A DNA stretch of 64,000 bases, taken from positions 1 to 64,000 of the forward strand of contig JBPOJB010000033.1 in assembly GCA_052034005.1 (NCBI GenBank), given 5' to 3'. Shown one piece after another: positions 1 through 8,732 of the stretch (its first letter is position 1; each line of letters starts with the position of its first letter). Position numbers and translations under genes: made by a program. The notes under the pieces are model-generated. The model made no database searches, had not been told where the DNA came from, and saw only the letters and a list, made by a program, of their open reading frames with translations. Source of the stretch: JAAYDI01 sp052034005 (GTDB lineage Bacteria > Planctomycetota > Planctomycetia > Pirellulales > Pirellulaceae).

Positions 1-418
1 GCATCCCGGTGGACCGCACTTCGACGAGCATGCCCGCCGACTTACTGCGGAACTTCTTGGTCGCCAGCGGACTGGTGACACGATAGAGCCAATGCGAGCG
101 CGGTTTACCTGCGCGGCCGAACACGGCACCTGTGGGCGGCAGGAAATCGGGTGCGAGCTGGACTGCACGCTCATGGTCCAGATCCACATCGACCAGCCAA
201 CCCGATGGTTCGCCCAAGAGTACGCCAAGGTTCTGAGGCGCGCCATCGAAATGGTCATCGATCGATTTTGGCACCAGCCGCATCCGCTCCCAGCCCTTGA
301 AGCCGGGATTCTTGCTGGCGTGGGGAATCGGTATCACAGACCACCCTCGCCGCGCGTACATCAGCGCTGCCGACCCCACGCGACTCAGGTGTGACTTGAC
401 ATCCGTGTCAATGGACAT
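1..418 (-). CDS. Bifunctional primase-polymerase (Prim-Pol) N-terminal domain, partial
   Basis: This gene reads leftward off the window edge, so only about 139 N-terminal residues are visible. Translating the complement from ATG at 418 gives a protein containing 'AALMYARRGWSVIPIPHA', then 'NLGVLLGEPSGWLVDVDLDH' and a GxxGxxxS/H-like stretch 'GRAGKPRSHWLYRV'. This is the pattern of the bifunctional DNA primase/polymerase domain of plasmids and integrated elements, with the VDVDLDH acidic motif as the likely metal-binding site. An alternative in-frame ATG lies at 439, just after a stop; 418 has the better purine-rich upstream sequence. The start overlaps the end of the 51-residue gene, and the MerR-like gene lies just upstream, so the three form one leftward unit. 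An island replication role is inferred. Confidence 0.8.
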   Translation of the reverse strand, partial: MSIDTDVKSHLSRVGSAALMYARRGWSVIPIPHASKNPGFKGWERMRLVPKSIDDHFDGAPQNLGVLLGEPSGWLVDVDLDHERAVQLAPDFLPPTGAVFGRAGKPRSHWLYRVTSPLATKKFRSKSAGMLVEVRSTGM

Positions 419-563
419 GGCCAGCGTCCTCTTCGCCATCTCGTGGTGTTTCGATCAACGGCTTTGGCTGCTGCTTCTGCCAGATGTCGAGCAGCACAGT
501 GGCCCAGGCAGCAGCGAAATCCTCGGGCAGGTCATCCACAATGTTTGGGGAGTGCATCTCCAT
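408..563 (-). CDS. Small hypothetical protein (51 aa) between HTH and Prim-Pol genes
   Basis: Complement ORF starting ATG at 563 and ending TGA at 408-410. The 51-residue product begins MEMHSPNIVDDLPEDF and contains a short amphipathic stretch AAAWATVLLDIWQKQ; no known family is recognised. It starts 8 bases after the stop of the MerR-like gene and overlaps the start of the primase-polymerase gene. That tight packing is the main reason to believe it is translated. Function unknown; it may be an island accessory protein. Confidence 0.5.
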   Translation of the reverse strand: MEMHSPNIVDDLPEDFAAAWATVLLDIWQKQQPKPLIETPRDGEEDAGHVH

Positions 564-571
564 GTCTCGAC

Positions 572-772
572 TCAGGTTCCTTCCCGTTCGGTTTGGATCC
601 GGCGTAGCTCGGAGGCAATCCGCCCAAGGTCAGCCTCGCGAAAGACGCGCGCGTGACCGGCCCAAGAGGCCGGTTGAATGTTCCGCGACCGAATCACGTA
701 TTCGATGCGGTGCAGCTCCTGCCCCAGCCGGCGGGCAATTTCGCCGATCGTCAGCAGCGTTTCCGTATGCAT
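572..772 (-). CDS. MerR/excisionase-like helix-turn-helix DNA-binding protein
   Basis: A 66-residue protein, MHTETLLTIGEIARRLGQEL at the N-terminus, followed by HRIEYVIRSRNIQPASWAG and a C-terminal basic helix. This is a single MerR-type winged HTH with no effector domain, as found in excisionases and small island regulators. ATG at 772 was preferred over GTG at 775 because the upstream AGAGAGG lies about six bases before it. It heads a leftward unit with a 51-aa protein and a primase-polymerase gene, which suggests that it regulates or helps excise an integrated element. It could equally be a simple repressor. Confidence 0.75.
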   Translation of the reverse strand: MHTETLLTIGEIARRLGQELHRIEYVIRSRNIQPASWAGHARVFREADLGRIASELRRIQTEREGT

Positions 773-990
773 CACAGGCCTCTCTTAACGTCCGGTGGAA
801 CGCTGCCGGATATCCTGCGTCCGACACACGGCCCCCTATTAGCCTTGGGGCGGAATTGTGTGACCTGCGGTGGGGAACAGCGTGACCTTTTCGCGGGACC
901 CAGCGCACGCATCACGCGTGTCGGCACGTGGAGCGAGTCGGTAGAATGAGCGGCTGTTTAGCCATCCCCTCCAGAGAAGCGAAAGTCGCC

Positions 991-1897
991 ATGAACGAGA
1001 AGAAGAGCCGCCGACCTATCCGCGCGGGCCAAGCTTATCGGGACGCGATCCGGGACGATCCCCAGGCCCAGCAGGCGCTGACACGGACCATGCTCAAGTT
1101 ACGGCTGTTGGCCGAATCCCTGCGCGCGGTCGGCGCCTCGCAACGGGAGGTCCTGGACCTGATGCAGGACGTGTCGAGTGCGTTGGGCGGAGTATGGCCG
1201 CTCGTGCGCCAGCAAGGCTTGGAAGAGCTGGTTGGCGCGCTGCGCTCCGAACAAGAGCAAGTGTTTCAGCAGCTGACGGCCGAGATCACGGCTTCCAACG
1301 ATGCGGCCGAAGTGGAACTGGGCGCGTATGGCTTTGAACCACCTCGTGATCTGGTAGGATGGGAAGAACTCGCGCGGATCGTGGAACGGGAACCCGGTGC
1401 GCAGACGATTGAGGAAATCTACCGCTGGGCCATCGCGTGGGCCAAACGCGAGATCCTCCGCTGCCGCATCGCGCGCGGCGGCATACCCGTCCAGGGTGGA
1501 AGCGATGTACTGCAACACGATCCCAAGCTGCCAGTTGACGCGGGCATCCGGCGCGATGAACACGATCCCAAGATCGCCTCTTGCCTTGGCAAGCGCATCT
1601 ACCTGGGACACGATACGCAGGTCAGCCGGCTGTTCTGGCTGTTGGCCCAACCGGTGGGGCGCGCGAGGTCACTGGCCGAGGTGCAGCGGGCGGTCGATGG
1701 CATGGAAACCACGCGCGACATGGATGCGTCCGGAGACGAGTTCCAGCGTGCCAGCCAGCGTGTGCGCAAGGCCATCGCCAAGTTGCGGCAGGCGCTCCGG
1801 GAAAACGGTGCTGACACGCATTTGCTGATCGTGCGCCCACGGCGACGCCCGCAACCCGGAATACACCATGGTGCTGCGATTTGGCGAGCAGCACTGA
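991..1897 (+). pseudogene. Winged-helix-like hypothetical protein with probable frameshift near its 3' end
   Basis: The reading frame opens at ATG 991 (MNEKKSRRPIRAGQAYRDAI); an upstream extension to 928 is less likely. The middle is helical and the region about residues 205-285 (KRIYLGHDTQVSRLFWLL onward to KLRQALRENG) looks like a winged-helix DNA-binding fold. After 'HLLIV' (about 1833) the open frame turns into low-complexity RPRRRPQP and runs to 1992. Shifting by one base gives AHGDARNPEYTMVLRFGEQH and a stop at 1895-1897, a far more protein-like C-terminus. A one-base insertion near 1831-1838, real or a sequencing error, is inferred. If no shift exists the gene is 991-1992. Function unknown, possibly a regulator. 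Confidence 0.5.
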
Positions 1898-2048
1898 GCC
1901 GCATCGCCATGCACTTGGTCCGTTCGCATAGTTATCCCAAACCCCGCCTCTGGTGCGCCGTTCCTGAGCGGGCGGCGGGATCGGAGAGGTGAACGGCTGT
2001 GATGGAACATGGGCCCGGTCAAGAATCCCAGCCGCTTGCGTGCGAGAC

Positions 2049-3122
2049 TCATCCCACGCCGTCGCGCAACTGCCGGCAGGCGGTGGCGAAGGCCAGGATG
2101 TTCGGCCACGGCGTCTCGGGCTGCAGGCGATTGGACGGCATGAATACCACGCGCCGGTCGGCGGAGGCGATCCCTGCGAGCCGCCGGACTTCCTGCCGCA
2201 CGTCGTCCGGCGTGCCAAACGGGAACGTGCGCTGGGCGGAGATCGTGGCCGCCAGCGTGATGCGCGTCCCGTACTGCCGGTAGAGCTCCGCGAAGTCCAT
2301 GCATTCGGGCTGGAGCGGGTGCAACATGTGGAACCCCAGCTCCACGATGTCCGGCACAATCGCGTCGATCTTGCCGCAGGAGTGCAGGAAGAACCGCACG
2401 GCCGGGAATCGCGTGCGGACGGCGTCTAACACGCGCTGCCAGGCCGGCTTGACGAATTGCCGCCAGAGGGCCGGTGCCAGCTGCATGCCGTGCTGCATCC
2501 CCGCGTCGTCGTAGAAGCACAGTACGTCCACGCCCGCTTCGGCGGTGGCCAGCGCCAGACGCGTCGTATGCTGCTCGACCTTCTGCAGGATCGCCTCGGC
2601 CATCTCGGGCGCGCTCAGCAGGTCGATCAGGAACTGTTCCATGCCGCGCAACCACCACGACCACTCGTAAATGCTCCCGGCATAGCCGAAGACCGGATAG
2701 CCGGCGGCCTGGAACCGCGCGACGGCCGCCGCGGTCGGGCACGGGTCGATGAGGGGCGAAGGCAGCGCGTCCAGATCGCGCACGTGCCGAGCGGCGGCCA
2801 GCGGCGGATACTGCCGGTCGAGGGTTGCTTCCAGGCCGCCTGACCAGTGCCCGATACCCCACTCGTCAAACCACGTGCCCGGCTCCACGGTCCCGTGCAG
2901 CGCCGCCGGGTCCGAACCGCCAAAGCGGCAGGCCAGAGAGAACACACGCCAGTCGGTGTCGAAGTAGGCGGCCGGGTCGTCGCAGCCGGTCTCGGCTACC
3001 AGCCGCCTCAGCACGGGCGGCGTGCAGCCGGGGATGGCGCCGATGTCCACCGAAAAGGGCGCCCACCACGGACAGCCGCCATCGAGTAACACACGGAGAT
3101 TCTCACGAGGACTGCCGGTCAT
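2049..3122 (-). CDS. Uroporphyrinogen decarboxylase family protein (not HemE)
   Basis: A 357-residue soluble protein of the URO-D/methylcobamide methyltransferase superfamily. The family signature is seen in the C-terminal half: VRFFLHSCGKIDAIVPDIV followed by LHPLQPECMDFAELYRQYG, then ITLAATISAQRTFPFGTPDD. The N-terminal PxWxMRQAGR motif of true HemE is absent, so haem synthesis is unlikely. Members of this kind act on small methylated substrates or sugars and are abundant in Planctomycetota; the substrate cannot be deduced. It stands alone, with the tRNA-Val gene about 150 bases upstream on the same strand. Confidence 0.85.
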   Translation of the reverse strand: MTGSPRENLRVLLDGGCPWWAPFSVDIGAIPGCTPPVLRRLVAETGCDDPAAYFDTDWRVFSLACRFGGSDPAALHGTVEPGTWFDEWGIGHWSGGLEATLDRQYPPLAAARHVRDLDALPSPLIDPCPTAAAVARFQAAGYPVFGYAGSIYEWSWWLRGMEQFLIDLLSAPEMAEAILQKVEQHTTRLALATAEAGVDVLCFYDDAGMQHGMQLAPALWRQFVKPAWQRVLDAVRTRFPAVRFFLHSCGKIDAIVPDIVELGFHMLHPLQPECMDFAELYRQYGTRITLAATISAQRTFPFGTPDDVRQEVRRLAGIASADRRVVFMPSNRLQPETPWPNILAFATACRQLRDGVG

Positions 3123-3271
3123 CGGGGCGACCCTAACGGATGGTCATGGCGCGCGGATGGGTGCCGGCGCCGACCGCCCACTCCGGACGCACAGTGCCAG
3201 GAAACAGAAGTCGCCGCCCCTTCTCTCGAGACGGCCAGACGAGAGAGGCTGGCAGCCGGAATTCTTCCAAG

Positions 3272-3346
3272 TGGGCCGTGCTGGACTCGAACCAGTGACC
3301 TCCTGCATGTCAAGCAGGCACTCTAAACCAACTGAGCTAACGGCCC
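3272..3346 (-). tRNA. tRNA-Val (anticodon GAC)
   Basis: The complement folds as a complete cloverleaf. The acceptor arms GGGCCGT and ACGGCCC pair perfectly. The D-arm contains AGCTCAGTTGGTTAGAG-type sequence, and the anticodon stem CCTGC/GCAGG encloses the loop TTGACAT with anticodon GAC. The T-loop is TTCGAGT. The discriminator base is A and the 3' CCA is not encoded. It is the only tRNA gene seen in the window. Confidence 0.95.
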
Positions 3347-3695
3347 TTGTTGCTACAAGAAAGATAGCGGATCGGCCCCGTTGGGGGAAGAGCGGCGTTC
3401 CAGGCCCTCGGTGATGGGCGGGCATTTCGCCAACCCCATTTGTCCCATCCGGCCCATTTGCCCCAGGGAGCTGCCGAGCGCGGAAGACCGCATCGCGACC
3501 GCGCGTTGGGACCAACGGGGCAGACGAGACCCGGGTCGGTCGCCCCTCGGCCGGTCGCGTCGCGCCGAACGCGCTCTTGCCCCAAGTGCCACCAATTGTG
3601 TACTTTACGGCCTGGAAGCAGCGATCGTTTTTTTTCAGGTGGTCCTTTGTATCGACGCCGATCCTCGCTGCCGGGTGTGTTTCAAGCTGGAATCA
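3347..3695. other. Intergenic region before thrS with short CCCATTTG repeats
   Basis: No convincing gene lies here. The sequence CCCATTTG occurs twice, at about 3435 and 3453, in a C-rich stretch reading as tandem 'cccatttg-cccc' units. A run of eight T occurs at 3628-3635. The thrS frame is open through this region back to 3381, but the protein it would encode there is low-complexity and lacks similarity to any synthetase extension, so it is treated as leader. TTGCCC (about 3588) with TACTTT downstream is a weak promoter candidate only. Confidence 0.5.
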
Positions 3696-5705
3696 ATGGC
3701 TGGCATGGTCAAGGTACATCTGCCCGACGGAAGTGTGAGACAATACGACCCATCGATCACGCTGAGCGAGATCGCTGCGGACATCAGTCCTGGGCTGGCC
3801 AGAGCCGCGTTGGCGGCCCAAGTGGATGAGGCGATCGTGGGCTTGGACTGTCCGTTGCCGGCTGACGGCGAGGTCCGGCTGCGGTTCTTGACCAAGAAGG
3901 ATCCCGAGACGCTGGCCGTCATGCGGCATTCATGCGCGCACGTGATGGCCCGGGCGGTGATGCGGTTGCGTCCTGGGACGCGGTTGGCGTTCGGCCCGAC
4001 GGTGGAGGGCGGGTTCTACTACGATTTCGACCTGGACGAGCCGTTGAAGGAGGAGGATTTTCCGGCCATTGAGGCCGAGATGCGGAAGATCATCCAGGCC
4101 GACGAGCCGTTTGAGCGTATCGAGGAGTCGCGGGAGCGGGCCTTGCAGATCTGCCGCGATCTCGAGCAGCCGTACAAAGTGGAGCACATCGAAGACGGGC
4201 TGTCCGAACACGGGACGATGTCGTTCTACCGCCAGGGCGAGTTCCTCGACTTGTGCCGGGGCCCGCATGTTCCCACGGCGGGGTGCATCGGCACGTTCAA
4301 GCTCCTGTCACTGGCCGGGGCCTACTGGAAGGGCGATGCATCCCGGCCCCAACTGCAGCGGCTCTACGGGACCGCATTCTTCAGCAAGCAGGAACTGGAA
4401 GATCACCTGAAACTGGTCGAGGAGGCCAAGAAGCGCGACCACCGTGTGCTGGGCAAGCGCCTGGACCTGTTCTCGATCCAGCCGCTGGTGGGCTCGGGGT
4501 TGGTTCTGTGGCATCCCAAGGGTGCGATTGTGCGCGGGCTCTTGGAGGGTTTCATCAAGGAGGAGCTGCAGCGGCGCGGCTACCTGCCCGTCTACGCGCC
4601 GCACATCGGGCGCATCGAGTTGTACGAAACATCGGGGCACTATCCGTACTACAAGGAGAGCATGTTCACGCCGATCGTGATGGAGGACGGCGAGCAGTTC
4701 CTGTTGAAGCCGATGAACTGCCCTCACCACATCATGATTTACAAGGCGAAGCCGCGCAGCTATCGCGACTTGCCGTTGCGGCTGGCCGAGTTCGGTACGG
4801 TGTACCGGTTCGAGCAGTCCGGGGAGCTGTCGGGGATGACGCGGGTGCGCGGGTTCACGCAGGACGACGCGCACGTGTTCTGCACCCACGAGCAGGTTCC
4901 GGACGAGTTCCGCGCGTGCCTCGAGATGAGCCAGTTCGTGCTGGATTGTCTGGGCCTTAAGCAGTATCGTGTGCGGTTGGGTTTTCGCGATCCGGCCAGT
5001 GACAAGTACGTGGGGGACGCGGCCAACTGGGAGGCGGCTCAGCAAGCGCTGCTGGAGGTGTGCCAGCGCCTGGGCATCCAAGCGGCCATCGAGCTGGGCG
5101 AGGCGGCCTTCTACGGCCCGAAAGCCGATTTCGTCGTGAAAGACTGCCTCGGCCGCGAATGGCAGCTCGGCACCGTGCAGCTCGATTACATCCTGCCCAG
5201 TGCCGAGCGGTTCGACCTCGAGTACATCGGCGCCGACAACCGACCGCACCGGCCCGCCATGATCCACCGGGCGCCGCTGGGTTCGCTCGAGCGGTTCATG
5301 GGCGTTCTGATCGAGCATTTCGCCGGCGCCTTCCCGCTGTGGCTGGCACCCGAACAGGTGCGGGTGCTGGCCGTGAGCCAGAAGTTCGAAGAGTACGGGC
5401 GCCAGGTGGAAAAACAGCTCTTGGCGGCCGGACTGCGCGTCGCGGGGGATTACCGTTCCGAGAAGATCGGTGCCAAGATCCGTGACGCACAACTGGAATT
5501 GGTCCCCTATATGTTCGTGGTCGGCAACCGGGAGATGGAACGGGGGGAAGTGAGCGTCCGGGATCGCATTGATGGCGATCAGGGTCCGGCCAAGGTGCAG
5601 GCCGCGATCGAACGGCTACTGGACGAGGTGCGCCGTCGCACGGTCCGGCAGACTTTCGGCGGCCATGCGGGGCTCGGCGAACGGGGCGCGAAGAACGAAT
5701 ACTGA
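3696..5705 (+). CDS. thrS: Threonyl-tRNA synthetase
   Basis: A class II synthetase that charges tRNA-Thr in the cytoplasm. With ATG 3696 the product is 669 residues, normal for the family. The order is a TGS domain (about 1-66), then the editing domain with HSCAH (H78, H82) and CRGPHVP. The catalytic core has the zinc ligands in MNCPHHIMIY, DDAHVFC and MIHRAPLGS and the motif 2 arginine in TRVRGFTQDDAH. A C-terminal anticodon-binding domain begins near WLAPEQVRVLAV. The start could also be ATG 3705. It heads the thrS-infC-rpmI-rplT-pheST translation cluster. Confidence 0.97.
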   Translation: MAGMVKVHLPDGSVRQYDPSITLSEIAADISPGLARAALAAQVDEAIVGLDCPLPADGEVRLRFLTKKDPETLAVMRHSCAHVMARAVMRLRPGTRLAFGPTVEGGFYYDFDLDEPLKEEDFPAIEAEMRKIIQADEPFERIEESRERALQICRDLEQPYKVEHIEDGLSEHGTMSFYRQGEFLDLCRGPHVPTAGCIGTFKLLSLAGAYWKGDASRPQLQRLYGTAFFSKQELEDHLKLVEEAKKRDHRVLGKRLDLFSIQPLVGSGLVLWHPKGAIVRGLLEGFIKEELQRRGYLPVYAPHIGRIELYETSGHYPYYKESMFTPIVMEDGEQFLLKPMNCPHHIMIYKAKPRSYRDLPLRLAEFGTVYRFEQSGELSGMTRVRGFTQDDAHVFCTHEQVPDEFRACLEMSQFVLDCLGLKQYRVRLGFRDPASDKYVGDAANWEAAQQALLEVCQRLGIQAAIELGEAAFYGPKADFVVKDCLGREWQLGTVQLDYILPSAERFDLEYIGADNRPHRPAMIHRAPLGSLERFMGVLIEHFAGAFPLWLAPEQVRVLAVSQKFEEYGRQVEKQLLAAGLRVAGDYRSEKIGAKIRDAQLELVPYMFVVGNREMERGEVSVRDRIDGDQGPAKVQAAIERLLDEVRRRTVRQTFGGHAGLGERGAKNEY

Positions 5706-5788
5706 ACTGCGTCGGTCCCGACTGGAAACACGGCCTATGATTGGGATGGTGGGTCCGGTCTTTTCGGCATGTTTTTCCCGCAAACCAG

Positions 5789-5818
5789 TTGACGTTCGGG
5801 GAAATCGTTGCCAATACT
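5789..5818 (+). promoter_or_regulatory. Candidate sigma-70-type promoter for infC
   Basis: TTGACG at 5789-5794 and AATACT at 5813-5818 are separated by 18 bases. They lie about 100 bases upstream of the infC start, after the thrS stop. The -35 box is near-consensus and the -10 box is fair (4 of 6). It would give infC its own transcript besides readthrough from thrS. Confidence 0.4.
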
Positions 5819-5921
5819 CACGGTGTGCGTAGGGGGGAGAGCCCGGGCGGATTGAACCGCCGCAGTGCGGCGTTGCTCGCCAGGCGTCTCCATGTTTCGC
5901 GTGTCTTTACAGGAAAGGATA

Positions 5922-6428
5922 ATGGCAATCGACCGCTTGCAGACCAGGATCAATGAACAGATCCGCATATCCCCTGTCAGGGTGATCGGTGAAGACGGCC
6001 AGCAACTGGGCATTCTGCCCACTCAAGAAGCGATCTCCAGGGCCCATGAAGCCGACCTGGATTTGGTCGAGGTGGCCCCCAACGAACGGCCCCCTGTCTG
6101 CCGCATCATGGATTACGGCAAGTACAAGTACGAGAAGAAGAAGAAGGCCGGCCAGAACCAACATCACACCAAGACCAAGGCCATTCGTCTGCGACCGAAG
6201 ACGGGCGAGCATGACATCAGCTTCAAGGTGAAGCAGGCGTTGGGGTTCCTGAAGCATAGAGACAAGGTCCAGGTATTGGTGGAGTTCCGTGGGCGTGAGA
6301 TGGCCCACGTCGAGGAAGGTCGGCGCATCATGGAGAAAGTCATCGAACTCCTGAGCGAGGGCGGGAAAGTCGAGATCCCGCCCGAGCAATACGGTCGTCG
6401 CATGATGTGTACGATCGCGCCCAAGTAG
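5922..6428 (+). CDS. infC: Translation initiation factor IF-3
   Basis: A 168-residue protein that binds the 30S subunit and proofreads start-codon selection. The N-terminal domain has NEQIRISPVRVIGEDGQQLG and the linker is lysine-rich (YKYEKKKKAGQ). The C-terminal domain carries TKAIRLRPKTGEHD and VLVEFRGREMAHVEEG, all standard IF-3 signatures. ATG 5922 follows a strong AGGAAAGGA ribosome-binding site. Unlike many bacteria the start codon is ATG, not ATT/ATC, so the usual IF-3 autoregulation through a rare start codon is not evident. It follows thrS, and its downstream neighbour is a convergent glycosyltransferase. Confidence 0.96.
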   Translation: MAIDRLQTRINEQIRISPVRVIGEDGQQLGILPTQEAISRAHEADLDLVEVAPNERPPVCRIMDYGKYKYEKKKKAGQNQHHTKTKAIRLRPKTGEHDISFKVKQALGFLKHRDKVQVLVEFRGREMAHVEEGRRIMEKVIELLSEGGKVEIPPEQYGRRMMCTIAPK

Positions 6429-6500
6429 GTCGAGGCCGCCGGCCTGATCCTGCCGATCGCCCGCGCCGTCCCGCGCGGGCCCGGTTCCAGCGGAGCGAAG

Positions 6501-7799
6501 TCACAGCGTACGCAGGACGTCCCAGGTGCGCTCGGCCATGGCGCGGCGGTTGAAGTGCTGGTGGACCGCGCGGTGCCCGGTCGCTGCCAGTTCGCGCCGG
6601 GCGTGGTCGTCCAGCAGCAGTTCATGCATGGCCTGGGCCAACGCGTCGGGTTGACCGGGCGGCACCAGCCGCCCGCCCCCGGTGACTTCGAGCAGTTCCG
6701 GGAATGCGCCGTGGGTCGGTTGAACGACCGGCACGCCTGCGGCCAGCGATTCCAGCACGTAGAGCCCTTTGGGTTCCCGATAAGCGGTGGGAACGGAGAG
6801 CAGGTGCAGTTGGGCGAGCAGCTGGATCTTCTGGGTCCGATCGACCGTGCCCAGGTAGCGGAACGCGTCGTCCAGCCCTGCCGCGCGCAGTCTGGCAAAC
6901 TGCTCGTTCGCATACGGCCGGTGGCGCTTGCCGAGCCAGCCGGCGATCAACAGCTGTGTGGTCTCCATGTCCGGCAGCCGCTTGAGCCGGATGAACGCAT
7001 CGATCAGCAGATGGAGCCCCTTCTCGGGCGCCAGGCGTGCCAAGTAGCCCACGCACCGTCGCGGGGGCCGGTCCGCGTGGGCGCCGGTCGCCTCGATCGC
7101 CGGAGGGTACCCCGAGGTGTCGATCCCCAGGGGGACGCGTCGCATCTTGGCGGGATCGATCCCCAGGTAGTCGGCCATGAACGCGGCGTAGTACCGGCTG
7201 TGCACCAGGAACGCATCGACGTGCTCGGCCAGCCGGCGGATCTGCGTCAAGGCGCGGGCCCTGTAGGGTTCGGGCAACTGGTCCAGGAACAGGTCGTCGC
7301 CCTGGAGCGTCACGGCGACCTTGGCAGGCAACGCGCGCCGGATGTCGGGCACGCAGCCTGCCACCAGCATGTTGCTCAACACGATCAGATCCGGTTGGGG
7401 ATCCCGGGCCAGCCACCGGCAGAGCCGCCGGACTTCTTTGCGCTGGAACCCGGCCGAGCCCTGCAGCATCGAGAGGCAGAGTGCTCCCAGCCGGCCTGGG
7501 CTCGTTTCCAACCCGCGGGACCCGATCCAGCGCAGCAGTGCGGGGCTGTCCAGCAGCCGGTCCACGGCTCGGGGCAGGTAGCGAAACAGGCCCAGCTGTT
7601 GTTGCAGGTAGACGTTAAGGCCGCCGAAGAAGACGCGGCGGACGGACTGGTCCTCCTCATCGGTCCGGATGGGCGTGTACATGGGGACCAATTGGGCGTC
7701 GACCCCCAGTTCAGCCAGGGCGCGCACCAGGGTGTTATCATGCATGCAGCTGCCGCAGAACATCCCGGCGGCGCCGGCGGTGAGGTAAATGATTCGCAC
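6501..7799 (-). CDS. Glycosyltransferase family 4 (group 1) protein
   Basis: A GT-B-fold glycosyltransferase of about 432 residues. The N-terminal Rossmann half opens with VRIIYLTAGAAGMFCGSCMH and the C-terminal donor-binding half has GYLARLAPEKGLHLLIDAF. It also has LSVPTAYREPKGLYVLESLA, the E-x7-E-type nucleotide-sugar motif. GTG 7799 was chosen because AGGAACGAG lies nine bases upstream; the frame is open to ATG 7868, which would add 23 unconvincing residues. The gene is on the strand opposite to infC and rpmI, so it splits the otherwise conserved infC-rpmI-rplT order. The sugar and acceptor cannot be read from sequence; a cell-surface glycan is likely. Confidence 0.88.
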   Translation of the reverse strand: MRIIYLTAGAAGMFCGSCMHDNTLVRALAELGVDAQLVPMYTPIRTDEEDQSVRRVFFGGLNVYLQQQLGLFRYLPRAVDRLLDSPALLRWIGSRGLETSPGRLGALCLSMLQGSAGFQRKEVRRLCRWLARDPQPDLIVLSNMLVAGCVPDIRRALPAKVAVTLQGDDLFLDQLPEPYRARALTQIRRLAEHVDAFLVHSRYYAAFMADYLGIDPAKMRRVPLGIDTSGYPPAIEATGAHADRPPRRCVGYLARLAPEKGLHLLIDAFIRLKRLPDMETTQLLIAGWLGKRHRPYANEQFARLRAAGLDDAFRYLGTVDRTQKIQLLAQLHLLSVPTAYREPKGLYVLESLAAGVPVVQPTHGAFPELLEVTGGGRLVPPGQPDALAQAMHELLLDDHARRELAATGHRAVHQHFNRRAMAERTWDVLRTL

Positions 7800-7970
7800 G
7801 GGTATGGGCTCGTTCCTGGGCACGCTGTGGCGGGCCCCGCCCGGCCCGCCTATCTTCTGACCGGTCAACAGCTTGGGAATTCCGGCGAGCGCCCTTTGCG
7901 AGACGCCCGCCAGCGCCTAGAATGTGTGGTTTGCTCGGGCGGTCCAACCACGTTATAGAGTAGTGTGCAG

Positions 7971-8174
7971 ATGCCTAAACAGAAGACCCACAAGGGAACG
8001 AAGAAGCGGTTTCGGCTGACCGCCCGCGGCAAGGCCAAGCATCGTCAGGCGGGCACGAGCCATTTGCAGTCGCGGATTTCGCAGAAGCGCAAGCGGAACC
8101 TGCGCGGGACGACGACTGTCGACCACTGCATGGCCAAATCGATCCGCGCGGCTTTGAACGGTAACAGTTACTAG
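7971..8174 (+). CDS. rpmI: 50S ribosomal protein L35
   Basis: A 67-residue, highly basic ribosomal protein. The start MPKQKTHKGTKKRFRLTARG and the central KHRQAGTSH are diagnostic of bL35. ATG 7971 is preferred over an in-frame GTG two codons earlier. It is followed after 110 bases by rplT, the usual partner. Confidence 0.95.
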   Translation: MPKQKTHKGTKKRFRLTARGKAKHRQAGTSHLQSRISQKRKRNLRGTTTVDHCMAKSIRAALNGNSY

Positions 8175-8284
8175 TGGGGGTTTCGACGAACACGATCCCA
8201 CGCGGGCGCGGCGAACATCTTCGGCAGGTCCGACGATCCTGACCGGAGAGGCCTGGGCGTGGTGCGCAAGGGTGGTACAGAGCG

Positions 8285-8641
8285 ATGAGAACGACGAAGG
8301 GAGCGGCTCGCACGCGGGCCAAGCGCCGGTTGTTTCGGCGCGCGAAAGGGTTCCGAGGCGGTCGCCGCAAACTGTTGCGGACGGTCAAGGAGAATCTCCT
8401 GCGGGCGGGCGCGTATGCGTTCCGCGACCGCCGCACGCGCAAACGCGATTTTCGTCGGCTCTGGATCATCCGCATCAGCGCGGCCGTGCGCCAGCGCGGA
8501 CTGCGGTACAGCGAGTTCATTCATGGGCTGGAGTTGGCCGGCTTGGAGTTGAACCGCAAGACGCTCTCCGAGATGGCGATCCACGATCCGGCGGCTTTCG
8601 ATGCGGTGGTCGAGCAGGTCAAGGCGAAGCTCGCCGCCTAG
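8285..8641 (+). CDS. rplT: 50S ribosomal protein L20
   Basis: A 118-residue protein of the large subunit, needed early in 50S assembly. The N-terminal basic extension (TRAKRRLFRRAKGFRGGRRK) and the globular part with RRLWIIRISAAVRQRGLRYS match bL20. It ends 153 bases before pheS, with a strong hairpin in between. In other bacteria L20 represses rpmI-rplT; no such leader structure was traced here. Confidence 0.96.
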   Translation: MRTTKGAARTRAKRRLFRRAKGFRGGRRKLLRTVKENLLRAGAYAFRDRRTRKRDFRRLWIIRISAAVRQRGLRYSEFIHGLELAGLELNRKTLSEMAIHDPAAFDAVVEQVKAKLAA

Positions 8642-8732
8642 CGCGGCGGCGCGGGCGGCACCGCGCGAGCATCCGTTGGCTTACCAGCGCCGCGTGTGCG
8701 TCTGATGCCTCCACGGCACTGCAGATACCTGG

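Noticed and set aside
3381..3695. 105-codon N-terminal extension of thrS
   Set aside because: The extra residues are low-complexity and precede the TGS domain; normal ThrRS length is reached from ATG 3696.
8653..8665. Full T-box riboswitch for pheST
   Set aside because: The T-box-like word has no space for the upstream stem I; kept only as a weak point in the findings.
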